64,000 bases of DNA from Pocillopora verrucosa (GCF_036669915.1 NC_089320.1:9425233-9489232), one strand, 5' to 3'. Positions 1 through 13,246 are shown, counted from the first letter of the stretch. Notes: generated by a model not told the origin, from the sequence alone. Numbers and translations: made by a program.

Positions 1-186
1 TCTGCTTTGAGGTCTCATATGTTCCTTGCTATGTTTCCCTTTCAATTGCGCTTTACAATAATGTTAATGTCAGCTACGCTTACTTATTAAAGCTTTGAGT
101 TAAAGATAAATATGACTTTCTAACAAGTATAAAAGCAAAATATACAGAACGTGAGATGAATGATAATGAACTATTAACTTATATAA

Positions 187-682
187 AAGCCCTGTTCAAA
201 CGGTCACGATAATAGTTTCAATAACCACGCGAGTTTGAACACGAGCTAAATGCACTATCATCAAGTATCATTTAGTTAGACATGTTCAATTTGAAATGAT
301 AGTTGATGATGGTTTTTGCTGTTTGAACAAGCGGATGATAGTGAACGATAGTTCATCGGTCAGCAGTTTTGCAAAAAATGGGCTCGAACCGAAATGGCAA
401 GAGATAAAATGACTAACATAGCCGTCAAAATTTCGCAGAATGTCTTGTAGTTCACTCTCATCATCTTCAGTATCTTCAACTGGCGACTTCTCCGCTAAAA
501 TTTCAAATGCCACCGAAATTGCTGACCTCAGCCCGCGCCATATTTGTTTACAATTACGCGATCTCGTTGCGTGATTTTGTCAACTATCATGAACCGTTTG
601 AAAACATCTTAGTCAATGATGATAAATGATAGTTGAAACTATCATGGAGTTTCAAACTATTATGACCGTTTGAACGGGGCTT
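187..682. mobile_element. Non-autonomous DNA transposon (MITE-like) with terminal inverted repeats
   Basis: The left end (187-221) and the reverse complement of the right end (648-682) share a GCCC(T/C)GTTCAAACGGTCA core. The interior repeats ACTATCAT-type words. It lies downstream of the last visible VWA7 exon, probably in an intron. A 75-codon open frame (286-513, -) inside has no recognised domain. No clear target-site duplication is visible, so the superfamily is unassigned. Confidence 0.7.
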
Positions 683-741
683 GAGTAGTAAATATCTGGT
701 AAACTTAAAACAGTGATGGAGATGTTTAGTCGCTTACTAAC

Positions 742-3700
742 CTTAAAAGTGAAGTGTTGTCGTCGACCAACGTTAATGACTGTAAAGGTTTCACTGACTA
801 TGGCTCCTGTACTCATCAACACCTTACCACTCGACACCACGCTCTTGAGTGCAGGAATGACTTGAACTTTTTTGCTGAAAAGTTTTATCATCTTGCTACT
901 CCAATTTGGTAGTGCACTGACCACTATCTCCTCTTCTGAGGGGCGATTTTGTTTAGTGTTCATGACGAGTTTTAATACAGTTGTCTCACTGTTGTCTAAG
1001 TTGACTGGATTTGGTACAAACCGCAAATAGACGTTATTGGAGCGGGAAGCCTAAAACACAATATAACAATACACTAAAAAACGTGTCGAAGACAATAATT
1101 CAAAGTTACGTGTAATTTGATCAGCGACATGAAGAGCCATCATAAGAAAGTGCATGTTTCCCAAATATCTTGGTGCTACAGGCTGAGTTGACTGAGCTGT
1201 GCAGCTTGTACATACCTTTATATTAAGCGAATAGAAAGACAAAATAAGTTATCTTTACCGCTTATTTGCAAATAAAATTTTGTGGAGTGGTCATTAAAAA
1301 ATAGAGCCCTTTTGCTTTCAATAGTCTCAGTGAAATAGGCTTAAACTAAAAAACGGGCATAGTCGAGTGATATGTAGAGACAAAGAGGTCGCAGGCAGAC
1401 GGCAGAGAGCTACTGGGCAAAACTTATCACTTACTGATACTTATTAATACGTGGTATTAGTCAACAGATCGAACTGTATGAATTTCCTTGTGTTAGGAGT
1501 ATGCATCTAAGTTAATAAATTCGGTACTCGGGATTTCGTTGATCTAGCAACTCACAATAAAATTGAATGTTCCTGTTTGGCCATGATTTTTAACTTGGAA
1601 CAAGAGCTCTTCTTCATCTCCATAGTGAATTATAAGGTAAGGAATATGATCCAAATCGGCTGTAACATTCCATCCAAGTGATGGCCCAGTTGCTTCTGCT
1701 TCAACAATCACGTCCACTTCCAGTAAACGTATTTCTGTAGCGTCGATATCAGCCGCAAGAGGTACAGCGTCGACTAAAAGGCTTGTCTTATTAGACCCAG
1801 TCTTTTTGCTTCCTATCAGGACAACTTCACATCGCACAACTTCTTTATGATCCATGTTAATGTTTATCGGAGTGACGAAACCAATGCAATACTCACTATC
1901 CGATACTTGTAAAGAGAACGAGCTTTTCGTTCCGAGGTTTGTAATGTTAAATTCAAGTTTAGACTTTTTTCCAACGAGGACGTTCAGTTCGCTGAATTTT
2001 ATATTGGGTTTGATGTTTATGATTGGTGTCACTGCACTTAATTCACAGACAGCTGTGTTACCGTTCTGGTCTACGACGATTATACTTGCTGTAGGATGGC
2101 AACATGTCGATGTGTAGACACCTGATACTGATGAGTTGAACATTCCTGTCTCATAGGGACTAACTGTTGGTTAAAAAAAGACAGATTTGATTACGATAAG
2201 ATAGCATTTTTTCCACAATATTTATTAAATGATAAATCGACAGTGACTGTGATTCTACAATGGAACAAACGAGCAAAGATGCTCTGACATTTTTCAGTTA
2301 TTCACGGGATCAATCGTACAGCCAGGAAACCCAAATTTCGCCGACTCCATGTTTGTGTGAGTCGTGATTATGAGACGTGGACCATGATATTAAACCTTAG
2401 ATAACGTCTCACAAAGCATTGTCGTGAAGAGATAAATACAAATTAAACTCTTAAGATCGTATTTCTTAGTTTGAATAACATTATTAACACAATGGATTGA
2501 GACGGATCGAGCATATATTGCTGACTGCTGGAATAATCGTAATGCAGTTTCCCTCAGAGTCCGTTTTCGCGAAACATAGAGATTCTTCACCTCGGCATGA
2601 GATATTTAATCAAGCGATTTGTCACATCTATTTTGAAATCACTGTGATCCTTGCAATCTGATTGGCCCTCACCCGTGCGATTTGTTCTCAAATCGTACCA
2701 TGCTCTGAATCGCATCTTTTTTCCAGCCAATAAGACAGCTTTACCAAAATATAACAACTAATCAAATTTAAAAGCTTGTGTAAAGAAATCCAATTGCAGG
2801 AAAATGAGATACCACTTTTGCAACTGCTTGCAAACCGGCTCAATATACTGTATCAATAAACATTTGTACAGACTAAAAAAAAACTTGTGGGAGGCGACGG
2901 AATTTTGCGATTTCAAAATAGATGTCATAATGTGTCAATGGATGAGTTGCCAGTAATCGGATCCTTGTGTTTGCGCGAAGATTTCTGGGATTGCTAAGAG
3001 GCAAACATTGCAACTCACTAGAAAGAAATATTCGACGATCCCAGAAATCTTTGCGCAAACACCAGGATCCGATTACTAGCAACTCATGTATTGAACTTCG
3101 TGTCGAGCACTTTTTGGACCGAAAATATACCTCTAATTCGAAATCACGCCCACGATTTCAGACCAAAGTGCACTCCACTCAGTTTATTTTACGTGATAAT
3201 CACCTCCGCGCCCTCTTCTTCCCGATTGCCTCACAATTTACACTTTAGCAACGGCTGACAATATCAACAAATTTTTGAGGGTTACTCAACCAATAAAAAT
3301 TACAGTTAACTTCTTTCCTAGATCTTCAGTTCTACTACTTATTACGAACAGGCTCCCATCAGGTGAAACACAAAACGTGATAAAACGTGACATGCGTATA
3401 TTTACCATTTAGTTGTCCAAGCTCAAGATTCTTAGAAGTAACTGCTAGTAACTGTTTTCCCGGGCTATATATGTTAATGTAGGACTTCCATGTGATTGTT
3501 GAACAATTTGAAAGGTGGTACACTGGATCACATTTCTCTGTTTGATTTGTAACTTCGCATTTTGGTGGGAAAATGCTTTCCTACGAAGAAAGCAGAGCAA
3601 GAAAGGTTCGGTAAGGTATCAAAATTGATGTTTCAAAAGACAGAATATAAGTGAAGTTTTCAGTAAGCATTGTATGGTCAAGGGTCTTTATGTATAGACT

Positions 3701-6700
3701 CCCAGCGTAATAAAAGCTCAAAATGTGCACAAGCTGATAATTCTTATCTTACTCGCGTTCCACAATGTCGACTATTCAATACTCACGATCTCTTTAACAC
3801 TGACGTAAAACACCATGTAGTTCGATGGGCTCTCGCTTGACGTTGGTGATGCAAATACAGTAACGGTACTTGTCTCTCCTTTGGTAGCATTAGCTGGCGC
3901 CTTCACTATCAATGAAAACTCAGCGGTATCTTTCGCAGCGACAAAGCAGTTATGAGGCTCTACTGACTGAATAAATCCCAAGTCGTCCATTGCCTTCAGG
4001 GTAAAATTTTCTGAGTTTCCCATATTTGTTATTTTTAATTGTATTTTGGAGGTAACGTTAGGAATAATTCTTCTGGAGCTGTTTAATGTTCGATCGTTAA
4101 AGTCCAATTGAACTTCTTCTGTTTTGATTTCGGTTGGTTTTATTCTTCTTAGTGTAAATCCTTCCGTTGTCTTGCCGTTCAACTGAAAGCGAAATCGTTC
4201 AAATGAGGGAGCAAAAAGGACATGAAGTGAATCTCTGTGGATTTCTTTTCCTTTTTTTACAGTAAACGACTCCATTTCTACGCCACTTGAGTTTATGAGT
4301 GATAGTGAATTAACTTCTTTGATGAGTTCTGGTTTGGTAAAAGCCAAGGTTAGTAGCAACGTTTGTCCTGTGAAATCAGAATTAGTGTCATCAGTGCTTG
4401 CCATTTGAGTTTCAGTATTTCTCTAGGTATATTGTTTTGACTTGAGATAAATATTAGTAGATTAATAGACCTTTGAATGTTAACGACGGTATCATCTGGT
4501 TATATGGATATGAAAGCGATCTTCGCAGTTAACAACACTACTTAAGCAGTAGTGAAAAGAAGGCCTGAAAAAAAAATCAGGCCTTTACGAGATTTGAACC
4601 CATGACTTCTGCGATACCGGTGCAGTGCTCTACCAACTGAGCTAACAAGCCAACTGGGAGCTGGTCATTGTGTTGGTTCCAAATAAACCCGTGAGTGGTT
4701 CAAATCCCGTACAGGCCTGAATCTTTTTCAGGCCTTCTTTTCACTACTGCTTAAGTAGTGTTTATGACTGCGAAGATCGCTTTCATATCCACGTCTTTAT
4801 CCGATGTTCAAATATATGACTTTCATATATTCACAGCCGTTTATCTGGTTATACTTTTGTTGACATTGATACAAAAAGGGACCCTCCTAGAAATGAAGTT
4901 ACAATGAACTGGATTTAAACTTTGATGAAAGATCTTGAATGAAAGAAAGCCAAATGTGAAGGGCAATGGAAAGAGGTTTGTTATATAATAGTAGTGATAG
5001 TAAGCTGGTCTTGTAACAGCTTATCTCGTTTTAGATAAGATTACCTAATTACCTTTAACTGGGCTTCCGAAAAGTTGTTTCCTCTCCCCACTCTCCAGAT
5101 TTTCAACAGACGACAGCTGGTAGGTAAAGTCCAAAACACTCCGTCCAGTAACCTGCAGACTATAGGGTCCAGTGCATCGCACACGAATCATTAGTTGACC
5201 GCCGTGGAATTTTTTGACTTCAGTCACATGAATATGATCAAACTGACTAGGTATTGTTGCCTTTAACGGCTGGTCGTCTGAAAAGAGAGCAAATGAAAAG
5301 TTGAACTATTGTACGGATAAATATATTTTCATTAAGGATTTCATTTTTATTTCTTTTCTCTGTTTATTAATGGTTGTATCCTCATGCGATGTACGAATCG
5401 CAACGGAAAGTATTTCCAAGAATTTATTTATATTCTCTCGTTTAATGACACGGACATTCGACAGAGAGAAAAACAATTTCAAACAGCATTATCAAAATGA
5501 TTATTAAATTTGAAAGTGTGATGCAAGTAAGCATTGCGTTAAACATGTGAGCACTCTTTATGCATTACATGCAACTCTAATTTTTACCAGTTGGATTTAA
5601 CAGGGTAATCCCAAGATCGCCTTCCGCAGAAAGCACTATTAATACATCTTTAAGGGTGTTATCCACGTCGATCATAAAAGGCGTGTCTTCCTCGTCTTGC
5701 TTAGAGTCGCTGCTCACGTGTAGAAGGATAACCTGAAAAGTATGTATCAGTGAATTACGTAACTTTCTTAAATAATTCAGTTTCCTTGTGAAACAAGATC
5801 CTTGGGGAGACATAAAAGTAAGCAACGACAAAAACAACAAAAGAACATTAATACTAAAGAATAAGCCATTGATATTTAGTTACCTCTGTTAGATCCCTGT
5901 TGTCACTGGCGTAACTTTTTGAGCCAATAATGTCCACAAGAACAGAAACCTTATTCTTTTTTGTCTTCAAAACCTGGCCTCCTGTGGCTGCAGCCAAACT
6001 TCGGAACAGATCCTGTGATCCTAGTCTTGGTTCCTCCCTTGTTGATCTACGCCGTCGACTGAATCTGCAACGCCCACTCAATATGAAGTTAATTTTCACT
6101 CTCTTTTGTTTTGCCAATATAAGAACTACTTGAGCTAGTTCAAAGTCTTTCACGTCTGCGTCAGAGAAGTAATGGATGACCGAGTCTTGAACGCTTTGCA
6201 GAAGCGCTTTATACAATCCAGTCATGCCTTGTTCTGGACAGTCGCCTCCTTTATTGGCTTCAAGGGAGTTGACGGCTTCGATGACTTCATTTGCGTCACT
6301 TGTGGCCGTCACTGGGCCCACTCCTGTGAAAATAACGACCAAGACACGCTACAACGCAACCAACACCTTAGATTGTGCAGCCCTACCTATTCAGTGATTC
6401 AAACAATTTCCAAAACGTACCAATGGGGTTTTGTGGCCACCAAAGTCTCTAGCTGGGAGTGCCCTCTCAAAAGTGCCCTAAAATGGTATTTAAGGCCTAA
6501 CAGGGTATGATGATTGTAACTCTTAATTATGCCACATTTTCTCAATTAGCTAATTCTAGTTTTTCAGCCATTGATATTCCTAGTGAAGGAATCATTCTAT
6601 GAGAATATTTGAGTTTAACTGCAGCGCTTTTACTTACGTGGATCGTTGAATGGTACAAGAATGTACATAAAAGCCATGTTGGCCGTAGGATTCTTTGTTT

Positions 6701-9700
6701 TCTGTACAAAATTTATGGATAATTTTTTTACAGACTTGATTTCTTCTGCAAAAAATGATATTAGAAGGAATCGTTAGCTGTTGACGTCAAGTCAGGTAAC
6801 TTCCAACTTCTCTCTTGGCTGTCGCAAAAATTTATTTCCCCTCCTGAGTTTGTGTCTTTATGGTAAACCAAAGTTTTTCACTTTGTTGCTGATGTTGCTT
6901 TTGTTTGTTCATTTTTTTATTTTCCAGTGTCATTTATCTATCGTTCTGGAATAAGGGTTTTTGGAGCGTAATACTTGTAATTAATTCATTTTTAAGACTG
7001 TTTTATTGATCAACTAATCTCAGCAAACAAATGAGAGTTTAGCCCGTTTCAGACCTGTAGGACCAGAGCTCAGCATGAGCCATTTACTCATGTCCCATCT
7101 ACAAGCATACCATGTACAGAGTAAGACGAGAGGCTGAGCACAGGTAACCCATCAGTACCCGACAGCCACTCACTCAATTTGCTCTCGGTTTCCTTTAGTT
7201 AAAACTCCCGGTTCGCTCTCTATGTAAGCTTCCATCAGGTTTGGACTCCTTTAAGTTTTAACTTTAACACCTGTAGAAATACAAAGAACTAATTCATTCG
7301 TCCTACCTCCCATACTGCCGGTATCATCTATAACAAGCGCTAGTGTCCTTACGGCTTGGAGATTTAGAAAACGAGCAAAAGTCTTATCACCCACGGCAGC
7401 ACGAAGATTTTCAAAAAACTGTTTAGTGCCTTCTACTGCGTGTTCAGCGGCCAGTGCATGGAACCTGAAGGAAAATATATGAATTTTGGAACACAAAGTT
7501 CAGCTCATGAAAGAAATTTTTGCCGATCTTACAAATAGTAATGTGGAATCCATTCGCTCTCATTAAAATATTGGTTTTTTAATCCAGGGTGATATTTAAA
7601 ATAGAGAGAACTTCATTGTGCACCATTGAATCGGCTCATTGTAGCATAATTGGTTTTTTAAGCTGTCTTGTTATCTGATGAAACGGGTTTAGTTTAATTC
7701 AGGTTATCTGAACCAAACAGCAAGGTTGTCTAGAATATTAATGTTACGAGATTTCCATACGAAAGATGAGCAGGAACTAGCGTTGATAGTATTTGTTGTT
7801 TACAACCGTCTTGTTTGGCTTTTATTGAACACGTTATTAGCCTTCTGTCGATGAAAAAAAGAAGATCGATTAAAAAGCACAAAACAAGCTGTCGTCTGTC
7901 GGAGTCATACTGAGCATAAAAATATTCCGCGGGTTGAGTTTCTTACAAGGCGATACACTTAATTTGATTCAAAGCAGTATAATATTTTTCACTAAACGTC
8001 TTTCCAGTCAATTGCTGTTTGATGTTGTGAGATTTTAAACAAGATACATTTTTTTTTCGTTTAGTTTGACGCCGTGCAAAGATTTTTTGTCCATTCTCTT
8101 GATAACCGCGGAATATACAAATCTCACCAAAACAAGCTAATTTTCTCAGCTGGTATGAATGCTAAGAATTGTAATTAGACTGAAATCCAACAGAATACTC
8201 GAAGGATTTAACAACAGTTTCTTTGATGTATCCCACAAAACCTCGGCGAATTGACAGAGTAGTCTCACTGATGCAAATTCTATCGATGTGGTTCATTTTC
8301 ACCTTTTCTTGATTGTAAACTGCGATCTAGGTTCAAATGTAAATTTAGAAAAATACATTACAAAGGCTCATTGTCCGCGACTACCCGTTAGAAATTTAAG
8401 ACTGACGCTTTACAAATTGTCTTCTGCGGACAGGACTAGGCTTTGATTTCTCACGAAAATTTTTTTAAGTAACTCTCCGTTTTGAAAAGTGAAAAAAATA
8501 CTATGCTGTTTTATTGAGTTTAATAGGTAAAAATATTCTAACAATGCGAAAATGAACTCCATATCAATATTGACATATACCAAGAAGAGCTTTCGCTGAC
8601 ACCTTTGGCTTATTTTCGAATATCCCAAAATTGTCTACTTGTGCTATGTTTTTTTTCCCTTTACGGAAGAGAGGAAGAAAAGACAAAGAAAAAAGAAATG
8701 CCACAATCTATTTCATTATCCATAGACGCGAGATGTTCCTTTTAAATTATTCAAATGTTCTATGTTTGAATTCAATTTTCATTCAATACTTAGGAGATCA
8801 TTGCTAAGCAAAGGCGAATTTTATGGTCCTTATCTGCCTTCGACTTTGGTTCATTGGCTTTCTGTTTGTAAATAAGTCATAATGCATTTAAGACAAATTC
8901 CCAAGAAATGGATCAGGAGGGTTATATTTGCGGAATGGAGATAATTTGCGCATTCAGTGTATAATTGAGCGCTTCTCGTACGCCGAAAAACTCGTGTCGC
9001 GCTAAAAGAAAAACACAAATAATTTAGTCTTTTTGGGAGAAAAGGCAACGCTCCTTTCACTTACTTGAAGTGAGGCGACAACTTCCTTGACGCAGACTCT
9101 TTATTTATTCCTCCTCTTGTTCCTTTTCCGCGGCTACTATCTAGAATGCCGCCGTGGCTGCATTTGCTGACGTTTGTCGGTTTTGTAATGTCTTGACCTC
9201 CGTAGTATCCACTCGTTATTTTGTTTGTTATCAAGTTGTTATCGCAATCATCCTCCTGACCTGCGGTTGACTGGCAAGGAACACAAGTTGCTTCGTTTGG
9301 TTTAGCAAGAAATTGAGGTGAAAATAAATCTGCTTGATTTGATGAAAAAGAGAATTTCCTCACTGAATGTCCAAGTTCAACCCAGTTTGAGTGGCTGTAA
9401 AAGTCTTGTAATGTGTGTAAATATTGACCAACAAGTTGACGAGCGTGTTCATATTTCACGCTCTTCAATAGGGTCGTGATTATTTCAGAATTCAATTCAT
9501 AAAGACGCTTTGCGCCATCTTTGAACTGCTCTCCGCTAAAGTGAGCGGAAGCCACCATCTTTAGGGGGGCTGAGTTTACTTCCGCGTTTGAGCTTTGTAT
9601 CTCGGTTAAAGCGTTTTGAAGGCGCATTTTGGAAACCATCACACTGATGAGTCTTTGGACTGTCTTTGGGTCATCCGCAGTGACGGTAATCCTTTGAAGA

Positions 9701-9915
9701 TCTTCGAAGTCTTTGACCATTTCTTCGTGGACATACCGTGGGTTATCTTTAACGAATTCTACCAGACATCGAAACAGTCCAAGTTTTGTAATGAGATCAT
9801 GATCGCGAGTCTGAACGGCACTTTCACTATCTACATCCAGTGTTGCAGATGAGAAAAACGCCTCTGAGATGGTGAAAAAGGTCAACAAAACCACAAGACC
9901 ACGAGCAAACGCCAT
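742..9915 (-). CDS. VWA7: von Willebrand factor A domain-containing protein 7-like, 3' end beyond window
   Basis: Eleven exons join in phase: 9065-9915, 7307-7464, 6638-6745, 5884-6323, 5588-5732, 5053-5277, 4855-4886 (32-nt microexon), 3787-4422, 3406-3580, 1556-2163 and 742-1050, giving 1229 codons with no stop. The first exon starts at an ATG followed by a hydrophobic signal peptide (about residues 1-19, ending SEA). It carries the VWA7 N-terminal signature LHTLQDFYSHSNWVELG. Exon 2 begins the VWA domain with the metal-site motif DDTGSMG near residues 329-335, and the domain continues through exons 3 and 4. Later exons are beta-rich with many N-glycosylation sequons. All introns have GT donors and AG acceptors. 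The protein should be secreted or cell-surface and extracellular. The last exon here ends in phase 0 at a donor (742), so the C terminus lies past position 1. Family assignment is firm; one-to-one orthology with vertebrate VWA7 is inferred, since cnidarians may have several paralogues. Confidence 0.88.
2944..3087. repeat. Long hairpin (foldback element) in a VWA7 intron
   Basis: Arms 2944-2990 and 3039-3087 are near-perfect inverted repeats sharing AATCGGATCC and TTTGCGC blocks, separated by a loop of about 48 nt. It lies between the 3406-3580 and 1556-2163 exons. It is probably a small foldback transposon, and the transcript could form a long stem. Confidence 0.8.
4506..4790. repeat. Foldback tRNA-derived SINE (family 1) in a VWA7 intron
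   Basis: A tRNA-like unit on the minus strand (4580-4651) retains box A (TAGCTCAGTTGGTAGAG) and box B (GGGTTCAAATC). It is followed by a truncated plus-strand T-arm remnant (about 4692-4722). Outer arms 4506-4567 and 4729-4790 are inverted copies of the SINE tail (AGGCCTTCTTTTCACTACTGC type). It is related to the copies at 41.2-41.7 kb. It lies between the 32-nt microexon and the next exon of the VWA7-like gene. Confidence 0.85.
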
Positions 9916-12900
9916 GTATCATGAAAAGTCTTTGTGTGTAGCTACGAGATAATGGCGTCGGTGAGCGAACGCAGCTGGTTAGGACTTGATGGAATTAAAA
10001 GCTTACTATCAGGCAGCATGCGCTTGTATTGTATATTGTTAACGAGTAATTTCTTTCACCAAAGCAGCAAAGGAGGTTTGAATATTTATAAACCTCGCTG
10101 TTTTGCTTTTTAGTGCGAATCTATGAATAAGTAATCTGCGGAGCTTTTTTAAAAATAAAGTGACTAAAACATAGGTCATCATAAATAAAAATCAAATGGA
10201 AAATGTTTTGATTTGTGTTTTTTTTCCGTGGTGCTATTGCAAGAAATTTGAAATGCTCGTGTGTGTGGCTAATCCCTCAATTCTTTCTTGCCTTTTATTT
10301 TACCTCGTGGTCGTATATAGATAGACATATATACCTCCTTTAATATTACACTTTCCTAACATTAAAAAAAAAAAGATTTCCATGTAAGTGAAAATTAGTT
10401 TTCTTGAACCTGAATCAAGCAAATCATTTTAGTCTCCTGATCTGCATTTGTTTTCGGTTCATGTACCAACAGTGACAGGCTTTTATCGTAGCACTTTGTT
10501 TACTCTCTGTGGCATTTATCTTAATCACTTTGGTTGGTGCATCGTTTTTTTCCTTCATAAAACGGTAGAATCCACAAGCTAAATATACCCATCAGGATTT
10601 GTAATTTCCTTAAGAATGTTATTAGTCTTATTATACAACTCAAAAATGAGACGGCCCGTCAGATTTTTGCTTGCAGTTCGTAATGTGTGCTAGCTACCTT
10701 ATTGCTAGCTATTTAGCACCAAAATAATCGGTCTGTTGAGGGGAATATGGAGGGAAACTGTACATCACATTCTACTGGTGAATGACTGCGACTTTTATGA
10801 ATGACACACAATCACAATCTCGACACAATACAAACATTATATACGTCATTTGACTCTTAATCATAACTACTACAATTTCCTCCAATGTGATTGGTGCGTT
10901 AGCTGCTTTACTTTTGACTGATTATTCTGTAATAGTACGGTTTAAGCAGCCAAGCAGAGCAAGTCCATTCAGCTAAATCCACCAATCACAGAATTGATTA
11001 CAATAACCATACCAACAACCACTTACCCTACAAAACTTGGGAATTTCAAAATGGAGGAACTTTTTACTTTAGTCAATGTCTCTAGGGGAAATATCTCCCC
11101 AAATAAATGTATTGTTTTTTTCGGAAATTGTAATGGTTATGATAAATTGGTAACAGGACTCACGCAATTCTGTGAATAATCACACTCTTTATTAAAAAGT
11201 AAAACTCTTGCTTCGCCGTCGTCCGATTTTGTAATCGCTCGTATGATCTCAGACCGAGTTGAAGTCCACGCTGTCCTATTACTGTTAAAGTCGAGCCTGT
11301 ATTAAGCGGTCACCCTGTATAAGTGGTCGGTTATCAAAGGCCCGGTTTTTTCCCAATAAAATACTGTAATTTTCACCTCTTTTAAGAGGTCGTGATCAAC
11401 CTTTACGTGAGTTCCAATGGCCTGTTTGTATTGTCTTCCACCTGTATTGAACGGGTTCTTAACCCTTCAACTCCCAGTTCAAATTTGTCATTCTCCTCAC
11501 TGTCACATTATGTTAGTTCAGTGAATTTGGTATTGGATCAACTTATTATCCCTAAAGTGATATATTTTTTTATTCTCTTCTCTTTTCTGGTTGATATGGT
11601 ATTGATATTGTAAGGAGAAATTCTGTCTTGGTCACTCGTGGGAGTTAAAGGGTTAAGTGGAACCGCTCAAATAAAAATAAGAATAATCTTTTGAGTAAAA
11701 CTGTAGTCCAAATTTATCTCCCGGAAATCAATGTAAGTAGTAGTAGATTTGAGGGGAGTTTTGTACATTTAAGTGTCAATTATGGGATGAAATGCATGAG
11801 TTTTTTCATCGTTTTAACAACCCTGCTATTCCGTGGAACCTGTATTTAGTGGTCAACCTATATAAATTAAATCAGCTCGTCATGAAGAGATGGTCGAACC
11901 TGGGGCCCGCCTTTCTGAAGTCCCGGTGAATTAACAGGCCCAAAGCTATATTTTAGAATCTAAATTCAAAGAATAGAGAAGCAGGCTCTGGCTCCTTGAC
12001 CAGTCAGTTTTGTTTCTTTAGCTAGAATTTCTATTGTATAATTTTCAAATCTTCATCTTGAATGAAAACAGAACAGCTTTACGGGCCCAATGAGTTACCG
12101 GGAACTTCGAGAAAAGGCCCCCTGGAGTGACCTTAATAGTTATGTACTGCTCATTTCTCATTCTTAACAAGTTTACAACCATAAAATGTAAGTACATCAA
12201 CCGAACTACTTAATAAACTAGATTTTAAAATTGGTCCGTTTTTGATGCATCGACCGCTGAGCATCTCCACCCGCAGAATTACACCACTAATTAAAGAACT
12301 TTGGCTGTTAAATTTCCGCCTCTGATAATCTCCAACAAAATAAAGCTACCTGTTGTCTTGTCTGTGTTCATTTTTCTTCAACTTACTGGTTAGAAACAGA
12401 GAAGTTGATTTTCAAATTTTTATTTCCCTTAAAGGTGGTTTTAACAGATACACTGAGTAATAATGAAATAATCACTTCATAAAGGACACTCCGGCTTGTC
12501 ATCTTGGCTCACATCAGTGTTGCCAGTAGAAAACATCTGCAAGGTTTAGCAACATTGAACATGCCTTAGCAATGGTTATATGAAAACGTAGCTATTTATC
12601 ATAACTATCAATTTCCTACTTTCAACTGTGTAGGTACAGCTGATAACTTATCGGTTTTAGGCAATGTTCCTTGGTTTCACTTGAATGGCAAGCTATGTAG
12701 TTAGATAGATCTCGTCAAGATACGGAATGTATGTTAAAGGTTATGTAAGCCCAGAAAACGTTTCTTTTCTTTTCAAATAGCTCTTTGGTGAATATCTCAA
12801 GTACACCAAAGTTGTCATTCGTTTTTACTCAAAAGTACATTTTCCTTTTGTAAAAGCTCTTCCAAATTCGATTGATTTGTTTGAACCATGTAGCAATTGG

Positions 12901-13112
12901 TGCGACATTATAGTTTTAGCGTTGCTACCATCTTCAAGGCTATCAATCTGATAAAATCAATCTGGATCAAGATTAAGGGTAAATTAAAAGCAATGTTTGT
13001 TTCTCTGGCTTGTATACTTGTGCAGATAACTTCTTTGGCGTTTAGAGGCATACGCTGGTGGGTTACATGAGTAGAAGCTGGTGGGCTGCAAGAGTAGACG
13101 CTCCCCTTGCAC
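9916..13112. other. Intergenic spacer, repeats only
   Basis: No convincing exon is visible on either strand. About 11270-11430 and 11820-11900 hold degenerate reiterations of a CCTGTATTAAGCGGTCA-like motif. A TIR-flanked element sits at 11459-11656. The rest is AT-rich unique-looking sequence that includes the upstream region of the VWA7-like gene. Confidence 0.6.
11459..11656 (-). mobile_element. MITE family 'TTAACCCTT...', copy 1
   Basis: The element is flanked by terminal inverted repeats TTAACCCTTCAACTCCC and GGGAGTTAAAGGGTTAA. The interior contains AAGGAGAAATTCTGTCTTGG, whose reverse complement occurs in the copy at 36610-36817. It is therefore the same element in opposite orientation, with no coding capacity. 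Confidence 0.8.
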
Positions 13113-13246
13113 TTACCAACATAGGGCGCACATTCGTCTGCAGCCGATTTTGAAGTACAGCTTGCTGCAGTTAGAAGGCATACGGCGAGCCCTGATACAG
13201 GTTCGGAAGCGAAACTTGTCACCACATGAACGACTCTCTCGAACTA
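13113..13246 (-). CDS. ShK-type six-cysteine peptide exon (mature peptide)
   Basis: A strong acceptor (TGTTTCCACAG) at 13247 opens a 44-codon frame ending in TAA. It encodes a basic segment with six cysteines spaced C-x8-C-x9-C-x8-C-x3-C-x2-C. An aspartate sits two residues after the first Cys, a Phe before the fourth, and the frame ends one residue after the last Cys. That is the layout of ShK/BgK-type sea-anemone peptides, whose disulfides pair 1-6, 2-4 and 3-5 in known members. The exon needs one base from an upstream exon; candidates with matching phase and a signal peptide end at 15944 and 18067. A GTAAGT donor overlaps the stop, so the exon could instead splice onward. ShK domains occur both in potassium-channel-blocking toxins and in non-toxin secreted proteins, so activity cannot be inferred. 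Confidence 0.78.

Noticed and set aside
1..117. Plus-strand frame open from the left edge, ending in TGA
   Set aside because: Only about 32 codons, no recognisable motif, and on the strand opposite the gene that surrounds it. It cannot be supported without upstream sequence.
4580..4651. Possible functional tRNA gene on the minus strand
   Set aside because: The anticodon arm is mismatched, position 33 is not U, and the unit sits inside a repeated SINE structure also present at 41 kb.
12908..13225. 105-codon minus-strand frame with several cysteines
   Set aside because: It is another frame over the ShK exon and its flank. The ShK frame has the better acceptor, cysteine spacing and stop position.
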